DNA of 64,000 bases from an uncultured bacterium (GCA_934636825.1 CAKUBG010000008.1:27393-91392); one strand, 5' to 3'. Positions 53,158 through 62,690 are shown, counted from the stretch's first letter. The notes: generated by a model not told the origin, from the sequence alone. Translations and numbers: made by a program.

Positions 53158-54543
53158 CTAAATCATGCCCCGTTTTTTTATTTCTTTAAGCCAAAGAGGG
53201 AACTCACGAAGCATACGATCATACAATTCTGCGTCACTTATATCGTGTAAATCGTCTAAAGCGAAGAAATTGGCATTGTCAATATATCTGCCTGACATAG
53301 TATCTAGTTGCTCTAATATGCCGTACATCTTTCCACCTATACCTATAAATTGCCAGAAAATAGGATATTTGGAGGCCTCTATTAAAATCTTTTGAATTTC
53401 TTCAGCTTTGCTTACGCCGCCGTCGCTGAGAAAAATAACGTAAACAGGTTCCTGAGAATTTTTAAAATTGCTCAAAACGTCCAACATAACTGTTGGCTCG
53501 TTGTTCAAGAACCCCAAGTCTCTCATCACATTGAACCAATTTTCAGGGACTGTATCTTTGTAATTGCGCAAATTTACAGAAGGTACTCGTTTGTAAGTGT
53601 CACCGAAGAACCAGCAATCAAACTCACCATCGTCGTCAAATTGGACGGCTACTGGCACAACTCGATTGACAAATTCTTGAACCATACCGCTTTGATAGCG
53701 ATATGACATAGAGCCGGACATATCTAATACTAAAGCTACTTTGGCTCGGCAGTCTTCGAGTTTGTTCTTTTTAAGTGAAACGGTGAAAGTTTTGGCTAAA
53801 GAAACTAATTGAGGAGCTTCTTTTTCTATTTTTTTCTCTAAGGAAACTTTAAATTTGGCAGTTGAACCAGGCTGTTCTTTTAATGGCGTATTGGCGATAG
53901 CTTGTTGAGTTTGTTCCTGCTTAGGTTGATGTAAAGGCTCGGAAGAAGTCTTTATTTGAGTAGGTTCAGTATGTTGGTGAGAAGAACTAGTCTTTGATAC
54001 GAGCGGCGCTGAGCTATCTTCTGTAAGTTCTTCGCCTCCATAAGAGCGCAACAAATCTCCCAAACCGCCAAAGAATCCACTAGCCACGGCAGCCAGACGC
54101 CAGACGTTCTTTTTGTAAATTTCAATAGAAATAATGGCTTTTTCTTTGGTAAAGTCTTTGCCTGTCAGCTTCAACTCCAATACTGGTTGCCCATTTTGTG
54201 AGACATAGACTTCGTGTGAAGCTATTTCGCTCATGCAACTAGAACTTCTAGCGTCTATATTGGCTGTAAACACTATCTTATTTATAAAATCTGGCAACCG
54301 GCTAAGGTCAATAGTAAATTCGGCGTGACCGTTAGCCTGGCGGAGGCTGATTTCATTTTGAGGAGAAGTTGGCTGGTTATAGAAAACCATATAGCGATCA
54401 TCGGAAAGCTTATCTTCTTTATCGACACCGAAGCAGCAAAAGTCGTACTCAGCTTGTCCTTCTATATTCATAACTACTTGGAAGGCACGCCCTATGTCCA
54501 GATGCTTTTCCAACTTATCTCTAAAGCCGCGTTGCATATTCAT
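53158..54543 (-). CDS. TerD-vWA protein (TerF-like)
   Basis: 461 residues. An N-terminal TerD-like domain (RGFRDKL, DKLSDDRYMVFYNQ, GGLGDLLRSYGGEE) is followed by a short linker and a von Willebrand A domain (about 265-460). The metal-ion site DxSxS is intact (VLDMSGSM), and SDGGVSK provides the later Asp. Such TerF-like proteins are proposed partners of TerD in metal-sensing complexes. ATG 54543 has GAGAGG eight bases upstream; the TTG at 54549 is less likely. Confidence 0.88.
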   Translation of the reverse strand: MNMQRGFRDKLEKHLDIGRAFQVVMNIEGQAEYDFCCFGVDKEDKLSDDRYMVFYNQPTSPQNEISLRQANGHAEFTIDLSRLPDFINKIVFTANIDARSSSCMSEIASHEVYVSQNGQPVLELKLTGKDFTKEKAIISIEIYKKNVWRLAAVASGFFGGLGDLLRSYGGEELTEDSSAPLVSKTSSSHQHTEPTQIKTSSEPLHQPKQEQTQQAIANTPLKEQPGSTAKFKVSLEKKIEKEAPQLVSLAKTFTVSLKKNKLEDCRAKVALVLDMSGSMSYRYQSGMVQEFVNRVVPVAVQFDDDGEFDCWFFGDTYKRVPSVNLRNYKDTVPENWFNVMRDLGFLNNEPTVMLDVLSNFKNSQEPVYVIFLSDGGVSKAEEIQKILIEASKYPIFWQFIGIGGKMYGILEQLDTMSGRYIDNANFFALDDLHDISDAELYDRMLREFPLWLKEIKKRGMI

Positions 54544-54601
54544 AAACAAAACCTCTCTCTGGCTACTATATTGCTTATTGGCTACTTAAGCTTAAATTAG
54601 G

Positions 54602-55336
54602 TCAGCTATTTTTCTTTTTCCTTCTTATAGGGATTGGTATTACTTTAGTTGGTAAAATATTAGCAGAGTTTTTCTTCCTACTTTTATCATCCGCAGAAAA
54701 AGGCTCTGACAAAACATGGCCCTTTATAGTAAGATCTGCTTGGCGTGGCTTTAATTTTGTTGTTCTGCTGCTAAAATAGTTTGAGTTATTGGTGTTATCG
54801 GAACTGTTAGCGGAACTACTTGAAGAATTTGCTCTCTTTTCTTCGACAATTTCATTGATAGTTTTATTGTAACCACAACTCAAAGCGGCCAGGCGCCATT
54901 CTCCGCCTTTTTTGTATACCTCACAGCATACTATCAGTTTTTCTTGACGGAAGTCGCGGCCTTGGAGTTTAAATACAAAGATACTTTCTCCACCTTGTTT
55001 TAATTCAGCCTTTTGCCAAATTATGTCGCTCATAACATGTTCGTCCTCAATATTTATAAGGAAAACAAGTTTTTTCACTTGAGTAGGCATGAGCGGAAGA
55101 TTTATTGTGCAAATGGCTCCTTGGGTTGTATCTTGATAAACAATTTCATTTTTCGGTGAACGTGTGTGGCCGCTCCACAATATATAGTCGCTACAATAAG
55201 GAATATCTTCGGGAGTTATGGCCATGCAACAGTAGCTGCATTGCACCGAACCGGAAATCTCTAATTCCAGACTGAACTCTTGAGAAATATCTATATAATT
55301 TCTTAATTTACTCCTGAAACCGCGCTGGATTTCCAT
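54602..55336 (-). CDS. TerD-like single-domain protein
   Basis: 244 residues with the same start motif as its neighbours (MEIQRGFRSKL). The core (CCMAITPEDIPYCSDYILW) is more diverged and lacks the KLSDDRYM stretch. The C-terminal about 75 residues are Ser/Asn-rich then basic (KSRKKNSAN, PIRRKKKNS). Probably a paralogue in the Ter complex. The canonical acidic calcium motifs are not apparent. Confidence 0.72.
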   Translation of the reverse strand: MEIQRGFRSKLRNYIDISQEFSLELEISGSVQCSYCCMAITPEDIPYCSDYILWSGHTRSPKNEIVYQDTTQGAICTINLPLMPTQVKKLVFLINIEDEHVMSDIIWQKAELKQGGESIFVFKLQGRDFRQEKLIVCCEVYKKGGEWRLAALSCGYNKTINEIVEEKRANSSSSSANSSDNTNNSNYFSSRTTKLKPRQADLTIKGHVLSEPFSADDKSRKKNSANILPTKVIPIPIRRKKKNS

Positions 55337-55396
55337 ATTGCCTCTCTTTCAGTGCTTCTGAGCAGTCCTTGAATTTAATTAAAATAGAGATGAGAA

Positions 55397-56749
55397 CTAA
55401 GAGATTAGGCCCATTTTAGTCGCTTCTTTGCGCCACTTAGAAAAATCGCTCAGTAAGAATTTATACAATTCTGGAGTCGAATTTTGAGCAAAACCGCTGA
55501 TGGCGGCAAATTTTGCGTTGCATACGCTTGAACCTGGCAAATTGGTAATATTTTCGAAAACTCCGTATCTGCTGTTGCCCATGCCTAAAAATTGCCAAAA
55601 TACAGGGAATTGTGAAGAGGACACAACCATTTGCTCTATCTGGCTATTTAAAGGTATATTTCCGCTGGTTATAAACAAAATGTAGGAGGGCATGTTAAAA
55701 GGTTGACAACTCGATAATACTTCGGTCATTGCTGTGGTCTCTGATTTGTTTTCTCCTAAAGACCACATTAGACTGCCCCAATCGTTAGGAATAGCGGAAG
55801 CGTAGTTTCTTTCTCCGATAGGGAACATCTTTTTGGGACGACTGCCATAGAGCCAATATTCTAACTGAGCGTTATCACTAAATTGCATGGCTAAGGGAAG
55901 CACTTTAGTTATCAGATTTTGCATAGAGCCGTTGGAAAAATATTGGGCTGTCTGTTGAGATGCTTCAATAACTAGGACTATGCGGGCGCGGCACTGGGCC
56001 AAATTTAAACTTGGCAGAACTTTTTTTAAGTTTTGTACAGCGCCATTGAGCATGGCGTCATTTATCGGTCTGGCGTTAGTAGTGGGACGGGAAGCTCCTG
56101 CAGCTGGAGTAAAGGCTCGCGGAACAGATGTCGGCTGAGGCTTAGGGGCTTGAGACTTTGAATTTTGACTTGGACTCGGACTTGGCTGGGGACGTGTCGC
56201 ATTTGGAGCGGAAGTTTGAGCTGATTGCTCTTCAGTTTCTTCTTCGCCGCCGTAGTTGCGTAACAAATCGCCTAAGCCACCGTTAAAACCGCTGCCAATA
56301 GCCGCAAAGCGCCATTCGCCTTTTTTATAAATTTCTGCGGAAATGAGGGAAGATTCCCTTTGAAAATCACTGCCACTGAGCTTGAAGTTAAGAACAGTAC
56401 GTCCATTCTGCACAACAGAAAGCTGGTGCGATTGAATCTTGCTCATATCACTATTGCCATCGATACTTACTGTAAAGGCAAGCTTATTTATAGAATCAGG
56501 CAATTTGCTCAACTTTACGACAAATTTGGCACTGCGATTGTCGCCTTGGTAACTCACTTCTCCTTTGGGAGAGGAAATTTGGTTATAAAAAACCATATAG
56601 CGATCGTCAGACAGCTTATTTTGGGCGTCAACTCCGAAACAGCTGTAATCGTATTCGGCACTACCTATTGTTTGTATTATTACTTCAAAAGTGCTGTTAA
56701 TATCGAGGTGTTTGCTAAGTTTATCCCTAAAACCGCGTTGTACTTCCAT
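55397..56749 (-). CDS. TerD-vWA protein with degenerate metal site
   Basis: 450 residues laid out as the TerF-like neighbour: TerD-like domain (about 1-180), Pro-rich linker, and a von Willebrand A fold (about 250-450). In the vWA the MIDAS motif DxSxS is replaced by EASQQ (VIEASQQTAQ) and the later loop reads TSGNIPL instead of SDGG. Metal binding is therefore unlikely, and a structural or regulatory role is inferred. First gene of the minus-strand Ter operon, divergent from the Ca2+ ATPase with a 402-base gap. Confidence 0.82.
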   Translation of the reverse strand: MEVQRGFRDKLSKHLDINSTFEVIIQTIGSAEYDYSCFGVDAQNKLSDDRYMVFYNQISSPKGEVSYQGDNRSAKFVVKLSKLPDSINKLAFTVSIDGNSDMSKIQSHQLSVVQNGRTVLNFKLSGSDFQRESSLISAEIYKKGEWRFAAIGSGFNGGLGDLLRNYGGEEETEEQSAQTSAPNATRPQPSPSPSQNSKSQAPKPQPTSVPRAFTPAAGASRPTTNARPINDAMLNGAVQNLKKVLPSLNLAQCRARIVLVIEASQQTAQYFSNGSMQNLITKVLPLAMQFSDNAQLEYWLYGSRPKKMFPIGERNYASAIPNDWGSLMWSLGENKSETTAMTEVLSSCQPFNMPSYILFITSGNIPLNSQIEQMVVSSSQFPVFWQFLGMGNSRYGVFENITNLPGSSVCNAKFAAISGFAQNSTPELYKFLLSDFSKWRKEATKMGLIS

Positions 56750-57151
56750 TATGCCAGCTCCATTTGTTTAAGTGATACTTTTTTTTGCCCGATATCTATG
56801 TCGATGCCAAAAAACGCCGCATAAGCTTTCTACTTTTGAGGGGTAAATCCTTATCTTTTTTGCTTTGACTTGCTTATGCTCTGTTTTGTTTTTCACTTAA
56901 GTATTAAGCGCTTTTTTATTGTCGGTAAGGTGGAAAATTTGTATATTGTAGCGCTTAAAACTATCTTTTTTAGAAAAAATAAAAGTAGTTAAAGAATAGG
57001 CATAGAATAGACAAAAATAGGCTGATTTTTTATAAAACAAATGTTTAAGAATGTCTGCAATCAGCATTTTACATTTTTTATGGTGGCCTTGTGTGTACCG
57101 CATTTGGTTTAGTCAGCCGCTTTGTCGTGTTAAAAAATCAGAAAGGTAACA
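56750..57151. promoter_or_regulatory. Divergent Ter/ATPase intergenic region with inverted repeat
   Basis: 402 bases without a supported gene. It carries TTAAGCGCT (56904-56912) and its complement AGCGCTTAA (56950-56958), a possible operator or hairpin. The flanking sequence is A+T-rich. It is the obvious place for joint control of the minus-strand Ter operon and the ATPase. Confidence 0.4.
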
Positions 57152-59785
57152 ATGTCCTTTATGAATTTGAAAAAAGGTTTGACTGCGTCTCAGGTTGAGG
57201 CAAGTCGGAAAGAACACGGATCCAACATTTTAACGCAAATTCCACCGGATCCGCTGTGGAAAAAGATTCTCGAAGGTTTCGAGGATCCCATGATCATTAT
57301 TCTTTGCGTTGCTTTGGCAATCCAAGTAATACTGTGGTTTATGAAACAGGCCGAGTGGTTCGAGCCTGTCGGCATTTTGGTGGCCATTATCATTGCTAAC
57401 GGCGTATCTTCTATAAGTGAAAGTAAGCAAGAGGGCAAGGCTTCAGCTTTAAAAGCTGAAGAAGAAGCCAAAGAAATGGCTAAGGTCGTCCGTGACGGCA
57501 AACTCAGCGAAGTCCATGTCAGCGAAATTGTTGTTGGCGACATCGTCTTCCTTCAGGCTGGCGACAAACTCCCCGCCGATGGTGAAATCGTCGAAGGTGA
57601 AGTTAAGGTTGACCAAGCTGCTTTAAATGGCGAGACCGAAGAAGCCACTAAGCGTCCCGTAGCCGACGAGTCGGAAAAGAAATACGACATTAAAGACTTG
57701 CTTAATCTCCACTACGCTTATCGCGGTACCGTAGTTTGCGGCGGCGAAGCTCATATGGAAGTTAAAGTAGTCGGTGACAAGACTCTCTTCGGCCAATTGG
57801 CGTTGGAAGTTCAGGAAGATACCCGCGAGACTCCTTTGCAAGTTAAGCTTGGCAAGTTAGCTCAGCAAATTTCCACTTTCGGTTATATTGGCGCTATTGC
57901 TATCGTTTTGGGCATTTTGGCCAAAACTTTCATTTCCGGTGAACTTCCCCAGGGGTTCTATGAATGGGTAAGGTTGCTTATCAATGCCATTACCGTAGCT
58001 GTTACCATTATCGTTTGCGCCGTTCCCGAAGGTTTGCCCATGCTTACCTCCATTTTGCTCTCTTTCCAGAGTTTAAAAATGGCCAAAGATAATGTGTTGG
58101 TTCGCAAAATCAATGGTCTGGAAACTGCCGGTAGCTTAAGCTTGCTTTTCAGTGACAAGACCGGAACTATTACCGAAGGACGCCTTTCTGTAGTGGAAAT
58201 GGCCACCGGAAACGTGGTCAAGACTTTCTCTTCTCTTAGCGAAGTTAATGTCGCTTTACGTACCGATATTGTAGCTGGCGTTGGTATCAACAACAGCGCT
58301 TCCGCTAGCAATGGCAACGTTATTGGTGGTAATAGCACCGACCGAGCTTTGATGGCTTACTTAATTGAAGCTCAAGAAGCCGAATCTATCGACAAGAGCA
58401 GTGTCAAAGCTTTCAATGCTTTCGACTCCAATAAAAAGAGCTCCAGTGTTACCGTTCATCGCGATGGCAAATTGGTAACTTTTGTTAAGGGCGCTCCGGA
58501 AAAAATTATCGCTCGTTGTACTAGTTTTGTCGATGAAAATGGTACCGTCCAGCCCTTTACTGATAAAGAGACCATTACTTCCTATATCGACACTCAGGCC
58601 GGACGCTCTATGCGTCTGTTGGCTGTAGCCAAAGTAGATGGCGAAAAGGATGATGAAAATCTCACCTTGTTGTGCGTTATTAGTATCCGTGATAACGTGC
58701 GTCAAGAAGCTGTAGCCGCTATTAAAGAAGTGCAAAATGCTGGCATTCAAGTTGTAATGGTAACAGGCGACCGTAAAGAAACCGCTGTAGCTATTGCTAA
58801 AGAAGCCGGTTTACTTACTCAACCCGAGCATGTGGCTTTAACTTCTGCCGAAATGGGCGAGAAGAGTGACGAAGAGCTTAAAAAGATTTTACCCAACTTG
58901 CGTGTAATCGCTCGCGCTTTGCCCACCGATAAGAGCCGCCTGGTGCGTGTTGCTCAAGAGCTCAACTTGGTTGTAGGTATGACCGGTGACGGCGTCAACG
59001 ACTCTCCCGCTTTGAAAAAAGCTGATGTCGGTTTCGCTATGGGTAGTGGTACAGAAGTAGCCAAAGAAGCTGGCGATATTACCATTCTGGACGACAACTT
59101 CTTATCCATTGAGAAGGCCATTCTTTACGGCCGCACTATGTTTAAGAGCATTCGCAAGTTCCTCATCTTCCAGTTGACCGTAAACGTAGCGGCTGTACTC
59201 ACTTGCTTCATTGGCCCGATGATGGGTGAAAACGTGATGATGACCGTAATTCAATTGCTCTTAGTCAACTTGGCTATGGATACTCTGGCGGCTATCGCTT
59301 TTGGCAGCGAGCCTGCCTTGAAAGAGTATATGCAAGAAAAGCCTATCCCTCGTTCAGCCGGTATTGTCAGCAAGGATATGTTTATAGAAGTGCTTATCAG
59401 CGCATTTTATATTACTGCTCTCTGCTTGGCGATTCGTTTCTGCCCGACGGTTTGGGATTGGTTCGGTTGCATCAATATTGCTGCTCCCGATACTACTTAT
59501 CTCAAGTCGGCTCTCTTTGCTACTTTCATGATGGCTATTACCTTCAATGGTTTCAATGCCAGAACCGAACATATCAACACCTTTAAGGGCTTGGGCCTCA
59601 ATCCCAACTTCTTGTTGGTTATGGGCGCTATCTTTATTATCCAGTTCTTGTTTGTTGAATTTGGTGGCGTAGCTTTAAGCGTCGAGCCTCTTACTATAAA
59701 AACTTGGGCTGTGTGTTTCGGTTTAGCTTTCTTAGTCATTCCTATTGATATGATTCGCAAAGTTATTATGCATCATAGCAAATAG
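57152..59785 (+). CDS. Calcium-translocating P-type ATPase
   Basis: 877 residues, P-IIA/B type. Visible marks: the N-terminal cation-ATPase segment (LKKGLTASQVEASRKEHGSN), TGE-like loop NGETEEATK, PEGLP (292-296) in helix M4, phosphorylation Asp335 in DKTGTITEG, KGAPEKI, and the hinge TGDGVNDSPALKKADVG. C-terminal helices follow. Closest overall to calcium pumps of the PMCA/LMCA type. In Ter-linked genomic neighbourhoods such pumps occur with TerD-like proteins. AAAGG six bases upstream supports ATG 57152. A terminator follows at 59814. Confidence 0.93.
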   Translation: MSFMNLKKGLTASQVEASRKEHGSNILTQIPPDPLWKKILEGFEDPMIIILCVALAIQVILWFMKQAEWFEPVGILVAIIIANGVSSISESKQEGKASALKAEEEAKEMAKVVRDGKLSEVHVSEIVVGDIVFLQAGDKLPADGEIVEGEVKVDQAALNGETEEATKRPVADESEKKYDIKDLLNLHYAYRGTVVCGGEAHMEVKVVGDKTLFGQLALEVQEDTRETPLQVKLGKLAQQISTFGYIGAIAIVLGILAKTFISGELPQGFYEWVRLLINAITVAVTIIVCAVPEGLPMLTSILLSFQSLKMAKDNVLVRKINGLETAGSLSLLFSDKTGTITEGRLSVVEMATGNVVKTFSSLSEVNVALRTDIVAGVGINNSASASNGNVIGGNSTDRALMAYLIEAQEAESIDKSSVKAFNAFDSNKKSSSVTVHRDGKLVTFVKGAPEKIIARCTSFVDENGTVQPFTDKETITSYIDTQAGRSMRLLAVAKVDGEKDDENLTLLCVISIRDNVRQEAVAAIKEVQNAGIQVVMVTGDRKETAVAIAKEAGLLTQPEHVALTSAEMGEKSDEELKKILPNLRVIARALPTDKSRLVRVAQELNLVVGMTGDGVNDSPALKKADVGFAMGSGTEVAKEAGDITILDDNFLSIEKAILYGRTMFKSIRKFLIFQLTVNVAAVLTCFIGPMMGENVMMTVIQLLLVNLAMDTLAAIAFGSEPALKEYMQEKPIPRSAGIVSKDMFIEVLISAFYITALCLAIRFCPTVWDWFGCINIAAPDTTYLKSALFATFMMAITFNGFNARTEHINTFKGLGLNPNFLLVMGAIFIIQFLFVEFGGVALSVEPLTIKTWAVCFGLAFLVIPIDMIRKVIMHHSK

Positions 59786-59813
59786 TAATTTGACTTAAGT
59801 CATTGCTTACGGA

Positions 59814-59847
59814 GGGCTGCTTTCGTAATTGAAAGTAGCCCTTTTTT
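59814..59847 (+). terminator. Terminator after the Ca2+ ATPase
   Basis: GGGCTGCTTTC pairs with GAAAGTAGCCC (one G-T/A-like mismatch) and TTTTTT follows. Confidence 0.82.
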
Positions 59848-60054
59848 GGTACATTTTTTCTTTTTTTACTTTTTATATTGTTTTTTTTCTTACACTAAGA
59901 AAGGAGGAAAGTATAAGACAACGAAACTACCGGGCATTCAGTTTATATTTTCTGGAAGTATCTTTGGTTGCATTTTCTTTCCCTAAGGTTTGCTTTTAGC
60001 ATCACCGGAAAGAAGCAACTTGAGATCAAAGTCTAAATAGAGGAGGACTTCACC

Positions 60055-60636
60055 ATGGCAGTTAATTTGAGCAAGGGTGGAAGAGTCAATTTATCTAAGG
60101 ATAATCCCAGTTTGAAAAAAGTTCGCGTTTGCCTCGGCTGGGATACCAACAAATACGATGGCGGATACGATTTCGACTTAGACGCTGCCGCTTTCTTGAC
60201 AGGATCTAATGGTAAAGTCACTACCGAAACCGACTTCGTCTTTTATAATAATAAGCTCCATCCCTCTGGCTCTGTCGAGCACATGGGCGATAATAGAACT
60301 GGTGACGGCGAAGGCGACGACGAAGAGATCGTTATCGATTTGGATAAAGTTCCCCAGAATATTACTGGCATCTCCTTTACTGTAACGATTCACGAGGCCG
60401 GCCCTCGTGGTCAAAACTTCGGTCAAGTCTCCAATGCTTACGTCCGCATCGTTAATGATGCGAATAATCAGGAAGTTATGCGCTACGACTTGGAAGAAGA
60501 TTTCAGCAATGAAACTGCCATCGTAGTAGGTGAACTTTACCGCAAGGGGCTCGACTGGAGCTTTAAGGCCATTGGTCAAGGTTTTAATGGCGGTTTAGCT
60601 GCTCTGTGTGCTAATTTTGGCATCGACGCCGCCTAG
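60055..60636 (+). CDS. terD: TerD-family calcium-binding stress protein
   Basis: 193 residues, one canonical TerD domain: MAVNLSKGGRVNLSK, VCLGWDTNKYDGGYDFDLDA, SGSVEHMGDNRTGDGEGDD, then RIVNDANNQEVMRYDLEE and GQGFNGGLAALCANFG. The acidic motifs (DFDLDAAAF and GDGEGDDE) are the calcium ligands known for TerD. GGAGG about 8 bases upstream (AGGAGGACTTCACC) gives a strong start at ATG 60055. Located 270 bases after the ATPase gene, with its own complex terminator. Confidence 0.95.
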   Translation: MAVNLSKGGRVNLSKDNPSLKKVRVCLGWDTNKYDGGYDFDLDAAAFLTGSNGKVTTETDFVFYNNKLHPSGSVEHMGDNRTGDGEGDDEEIVIDLDKVPQNITGISFTVTIHEAGPRGQNFGQVSNAYVRIVNDANNQEVMRYDLEEDFSNETAIVVGELYRKGLDWSFKAIGQGFNGGLAALCANFGIDAA

Positions 60637-60673
60637 TTATTGTGTAAAAACTATATAGTTTTATCCATTCGCT

Positions 60674-60767
60674 GCGCCTTAGCTGCCATTTTAAGTAGTT
60701 GATAATTGGTTTGTCCTTGTACCAATTTAACCAACAGTATAATGGCAGCGGGCGCTTTTATTTTTTT
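60674..60767 (+). terminator. Multi-stem terminator after terD
   Basis: Nested pairs: GCGCC/GGCGC, GCTGCCATT/AATGGCAGC, and inner AATTGGT/ACCAATT, ending in TTTTATTTTTTT. The long structure (about 80 bases) may do more than terminate. Confidence 0.78.
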
Positions 60768-61135
60768 CTCTTCTTAGTAATATGCTTGGCAAGCAATATC
60801 CTATAAGTTACCGCGAAAGCGTTGCTTTTAATATAAGTGAAAACCGTTTTTAGTTTAATTACTAACAAGGTGATGTAATTTTATAAACGTCTATTTTATA
60901 AGCAAAAATAATACACGTATTATATTTGTATGGCAAATAATATTTTATTATTAACTTGTATAAAAAAATGATATTGCAGTTTTATATTCTTTAAAAAATA
61001 CAGTTTTTTTTTGATAAAACATATAGCGTGTCACCTAAAATGCGCGTATAATGAGGCCATGGAAGAGTTTCTTGGCAATCGAGCTCTGGGGGAGGAGCCT
61101 TAATATATTAGCGTATCTGTAATGGAGGAAAGACT
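60768..61135. other. A+T-rich upstream region of the EF-hand protein
   Basis: 368 bases without a supported ORF. A TATAAT at 61047-61052 may be a -10 box, but the -35 region is poor. GGAGG lies about 7 bases before ATG 61136. Confidence 0.4.
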
Positions 61136-62488
61136 ATGAATTATCGTTATGGTATTCTAGCTACTGCTCTAGCTGTAAGTCTACTCGCTGTTCCCGCTAC
61201 CGCTGGTGTAACCGATGTTACCGGTGGACAGGGCGTGGAAGTAAAAACTACCGTTCGCAACAACTACACCGACACTGAGTCTTACGTTACCAACCAGAAA
61301 AAATTGGACACTATTTACAAAAATGGTGGTACTATAGACAAGAGTAAAGTCCAGTACACAGTAAATGGTCATTTGGACTACGAGGGCGAACACAATCACG
61401 GTCGTGATCTGACTCATAACTTCGGTTCTACTGCCTCTAACTATACTGATGCTTATAATGCCGTATCTAATAATCTTCGTTCTTTCGATAGCGATTACCA
61501 GCAGGGGCGCGTCGGTACTAGAAAGTGGCAGATGAGCCAAAGCGAGTACAATAAAGCTTACTGGTTAAATGGTAGCGATGGCTCGTTCATGGGTAACTCT
61601 TATAGTGAGAGTGTTAGCGGCCCTACTCCGTCTGGTAGCATCAAAGAGACCAAGAGCACCAAGACTGAGCGTACCACTGATTATACCACCGATTATAAAG
61701 AGAACAAGTCTAAGATGAGCACTACCTATACGGGTAGCAAGCTCACTTACACTGGTACTACTTATGATCCAGGTACGATTTTGGTCGGTGATCCCGATGC
61801 TATCTTCAATGCTTACACTGCTAATGGTAAAGCCACTATCAATGAGATTCGTGATGACTACTATACCCGTAACCACGTGTATGAGAGGGATCACGTAACT
61901 CAGGATACTGTCACTACTACCACTACTAAGACTGGTACCATAACTTATACCTATCAGTTGAATGCTAAGCGTGTATGGAGTCCTATTATTCTGGACTTGG
62001 ATGGCGATGGCAAGATTGAAGCTTCTAATGGTCAGTACTTGGCTCACGACAGCTTCAGTGATAAGGTAGTCTCTTTCGACTTCTTCGGCAATGGTTTCCC
62101 GATGCTTATGGAGTGGGTAGGTCCCAACGATGGTTTACTCTGCCGTCCCAATGCTGATGGTAGCGTAAAGGGCAACAACTTGTTCGGTAGTGCTAATGGC
62201 TTCGATAACGGTTATGAAGAGATGGCCTCTTTAGACGTTGACAATAGTGGCTCTCTCGAGGGCGCTGAGCTCAAGGAACTCAGAGTTTGGACCGACGTCA
62301 ATGGTAACGGTATTGCTGAAGCCAATGAACTCAAGACCTTAGACGAACTTGGTATCACTTCTATCAAGGTCAACCACAACAACTACACCAGCACTTTCGT
62401 ACGCAATGGTAAGACCTTCAAGTCCTTCGACTGGTGGCCTAACTGCCGCGAGATGCGCAAAGTCGACATGGCTAGTGTGATTAAGTAA
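61136..62488 (+). CDS. Secreted EF-hand/RTX-associated calcium-binding protein
   Basis: 450 residues. Signal peptide MNYRYGILATALAVSLLA with cleavage near AVPATAG. Residues about 25-280 are rich in Thr, Tyr, Asn and Ser with no domain recognised (DYTTDYKENKSK). Three EF-type loops follow: DLDGDGKIE (287), DVDNSGSLE (367), DVNGNGIAE (387). WVGPNDGLL and LRVWTDVNGNG match the C-terminal module found in RTX-toxin-like and cadherin-like proteins. It is likely exported through the periplasm. No GGxGxDxUx nonapeptides were seen. TAA at 62488 is followed by a strong terminator. Confidence 0.82.
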   Translation: MNYRYGILATALAVSLLAVPATAGVTDVTGGQGVEVKTTVRNNYTDTESYVTNQKKLDTIYKNGGTIDKSKVQYTVNGHLDYEGEHNHGRDLTHNFGSTASNYTDAYNAVSNNLRSFDSDYQQGRVGTRKWQMSQSEYNKAYWLNGSDGSFMGNSYSESVSGPTPSGSIKETKSTKTERTTDYTTDYKENKSKMSTTYTGSKLTYTGTTYDPGTILVGDPDAIFNAYTANGKATINEIRDDYYTRNHVYERDHVTQDTVTTTTTKTGTITYTYQLNAKRVWSPIILDLDGDGKIEASNGQYLAHDSFSDKVVSFDFFGNGFPMLMEWVGPNDGLLCRPNADGSVKGNNLFGSANGFDNGYEEMASLDVDNSGSLEGAELKELRVWTDVNGNGIAEANELKTLDELGITSIKVNHNNYTSTFVRNGKTFKSFDWWPNCREMRKVDMASVIK

Positions 62489-62560
62489 GATAAGTTAAAG
62501 GTATTCGTTCAGCTTTATAGCTTTCGGTGGCTATGGACTGATAGAGTAATTTGAACTATG

Positions 62561-62602
62561 AGAGCGGACTGGGAGTTTTTTTCCGGGTCCGCTCTTTTTT
62601 TG
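62561..62602 (+). terminator. Terminator after the EF-hand protein
   Basis: AGAGCGGAC pairs with GTCCGCTCT, then TTTTTTT. The loop contains GGGAGTTTTTTTCCGG. Confidence 0.88.
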
Positions 62603-62627
62603 ATCAACAATGTATAAAAATAGCCCC

Positions 62628-62653
62628 ACTACCTAAAAAGGCAGTGGGGCTAT
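62628..62653 (-). terminator. Hairpin after the propeller-like gene
   Basis: TAGCCCCACT...AGTGGGGCTA, a 10-pair stem (CC/GG continuing) with a short loop. On the minus strand it is followed by T-rich ATTTTTATAC. Confidence 0.8.
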
Positions 62654-62690
62654 GTCACGTAAAAAATAAGACTAGGTGACACCCAATCTA

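Noticed and set aside
59896..59915. Strong Shine-Dalgarno-like AAGGAGGAAAG upstream of terD
   Set aside because: No ATG, GTG or TTG start with an open frame follows at workable distance. Probably chance in a purine-rich stretch of the leader.
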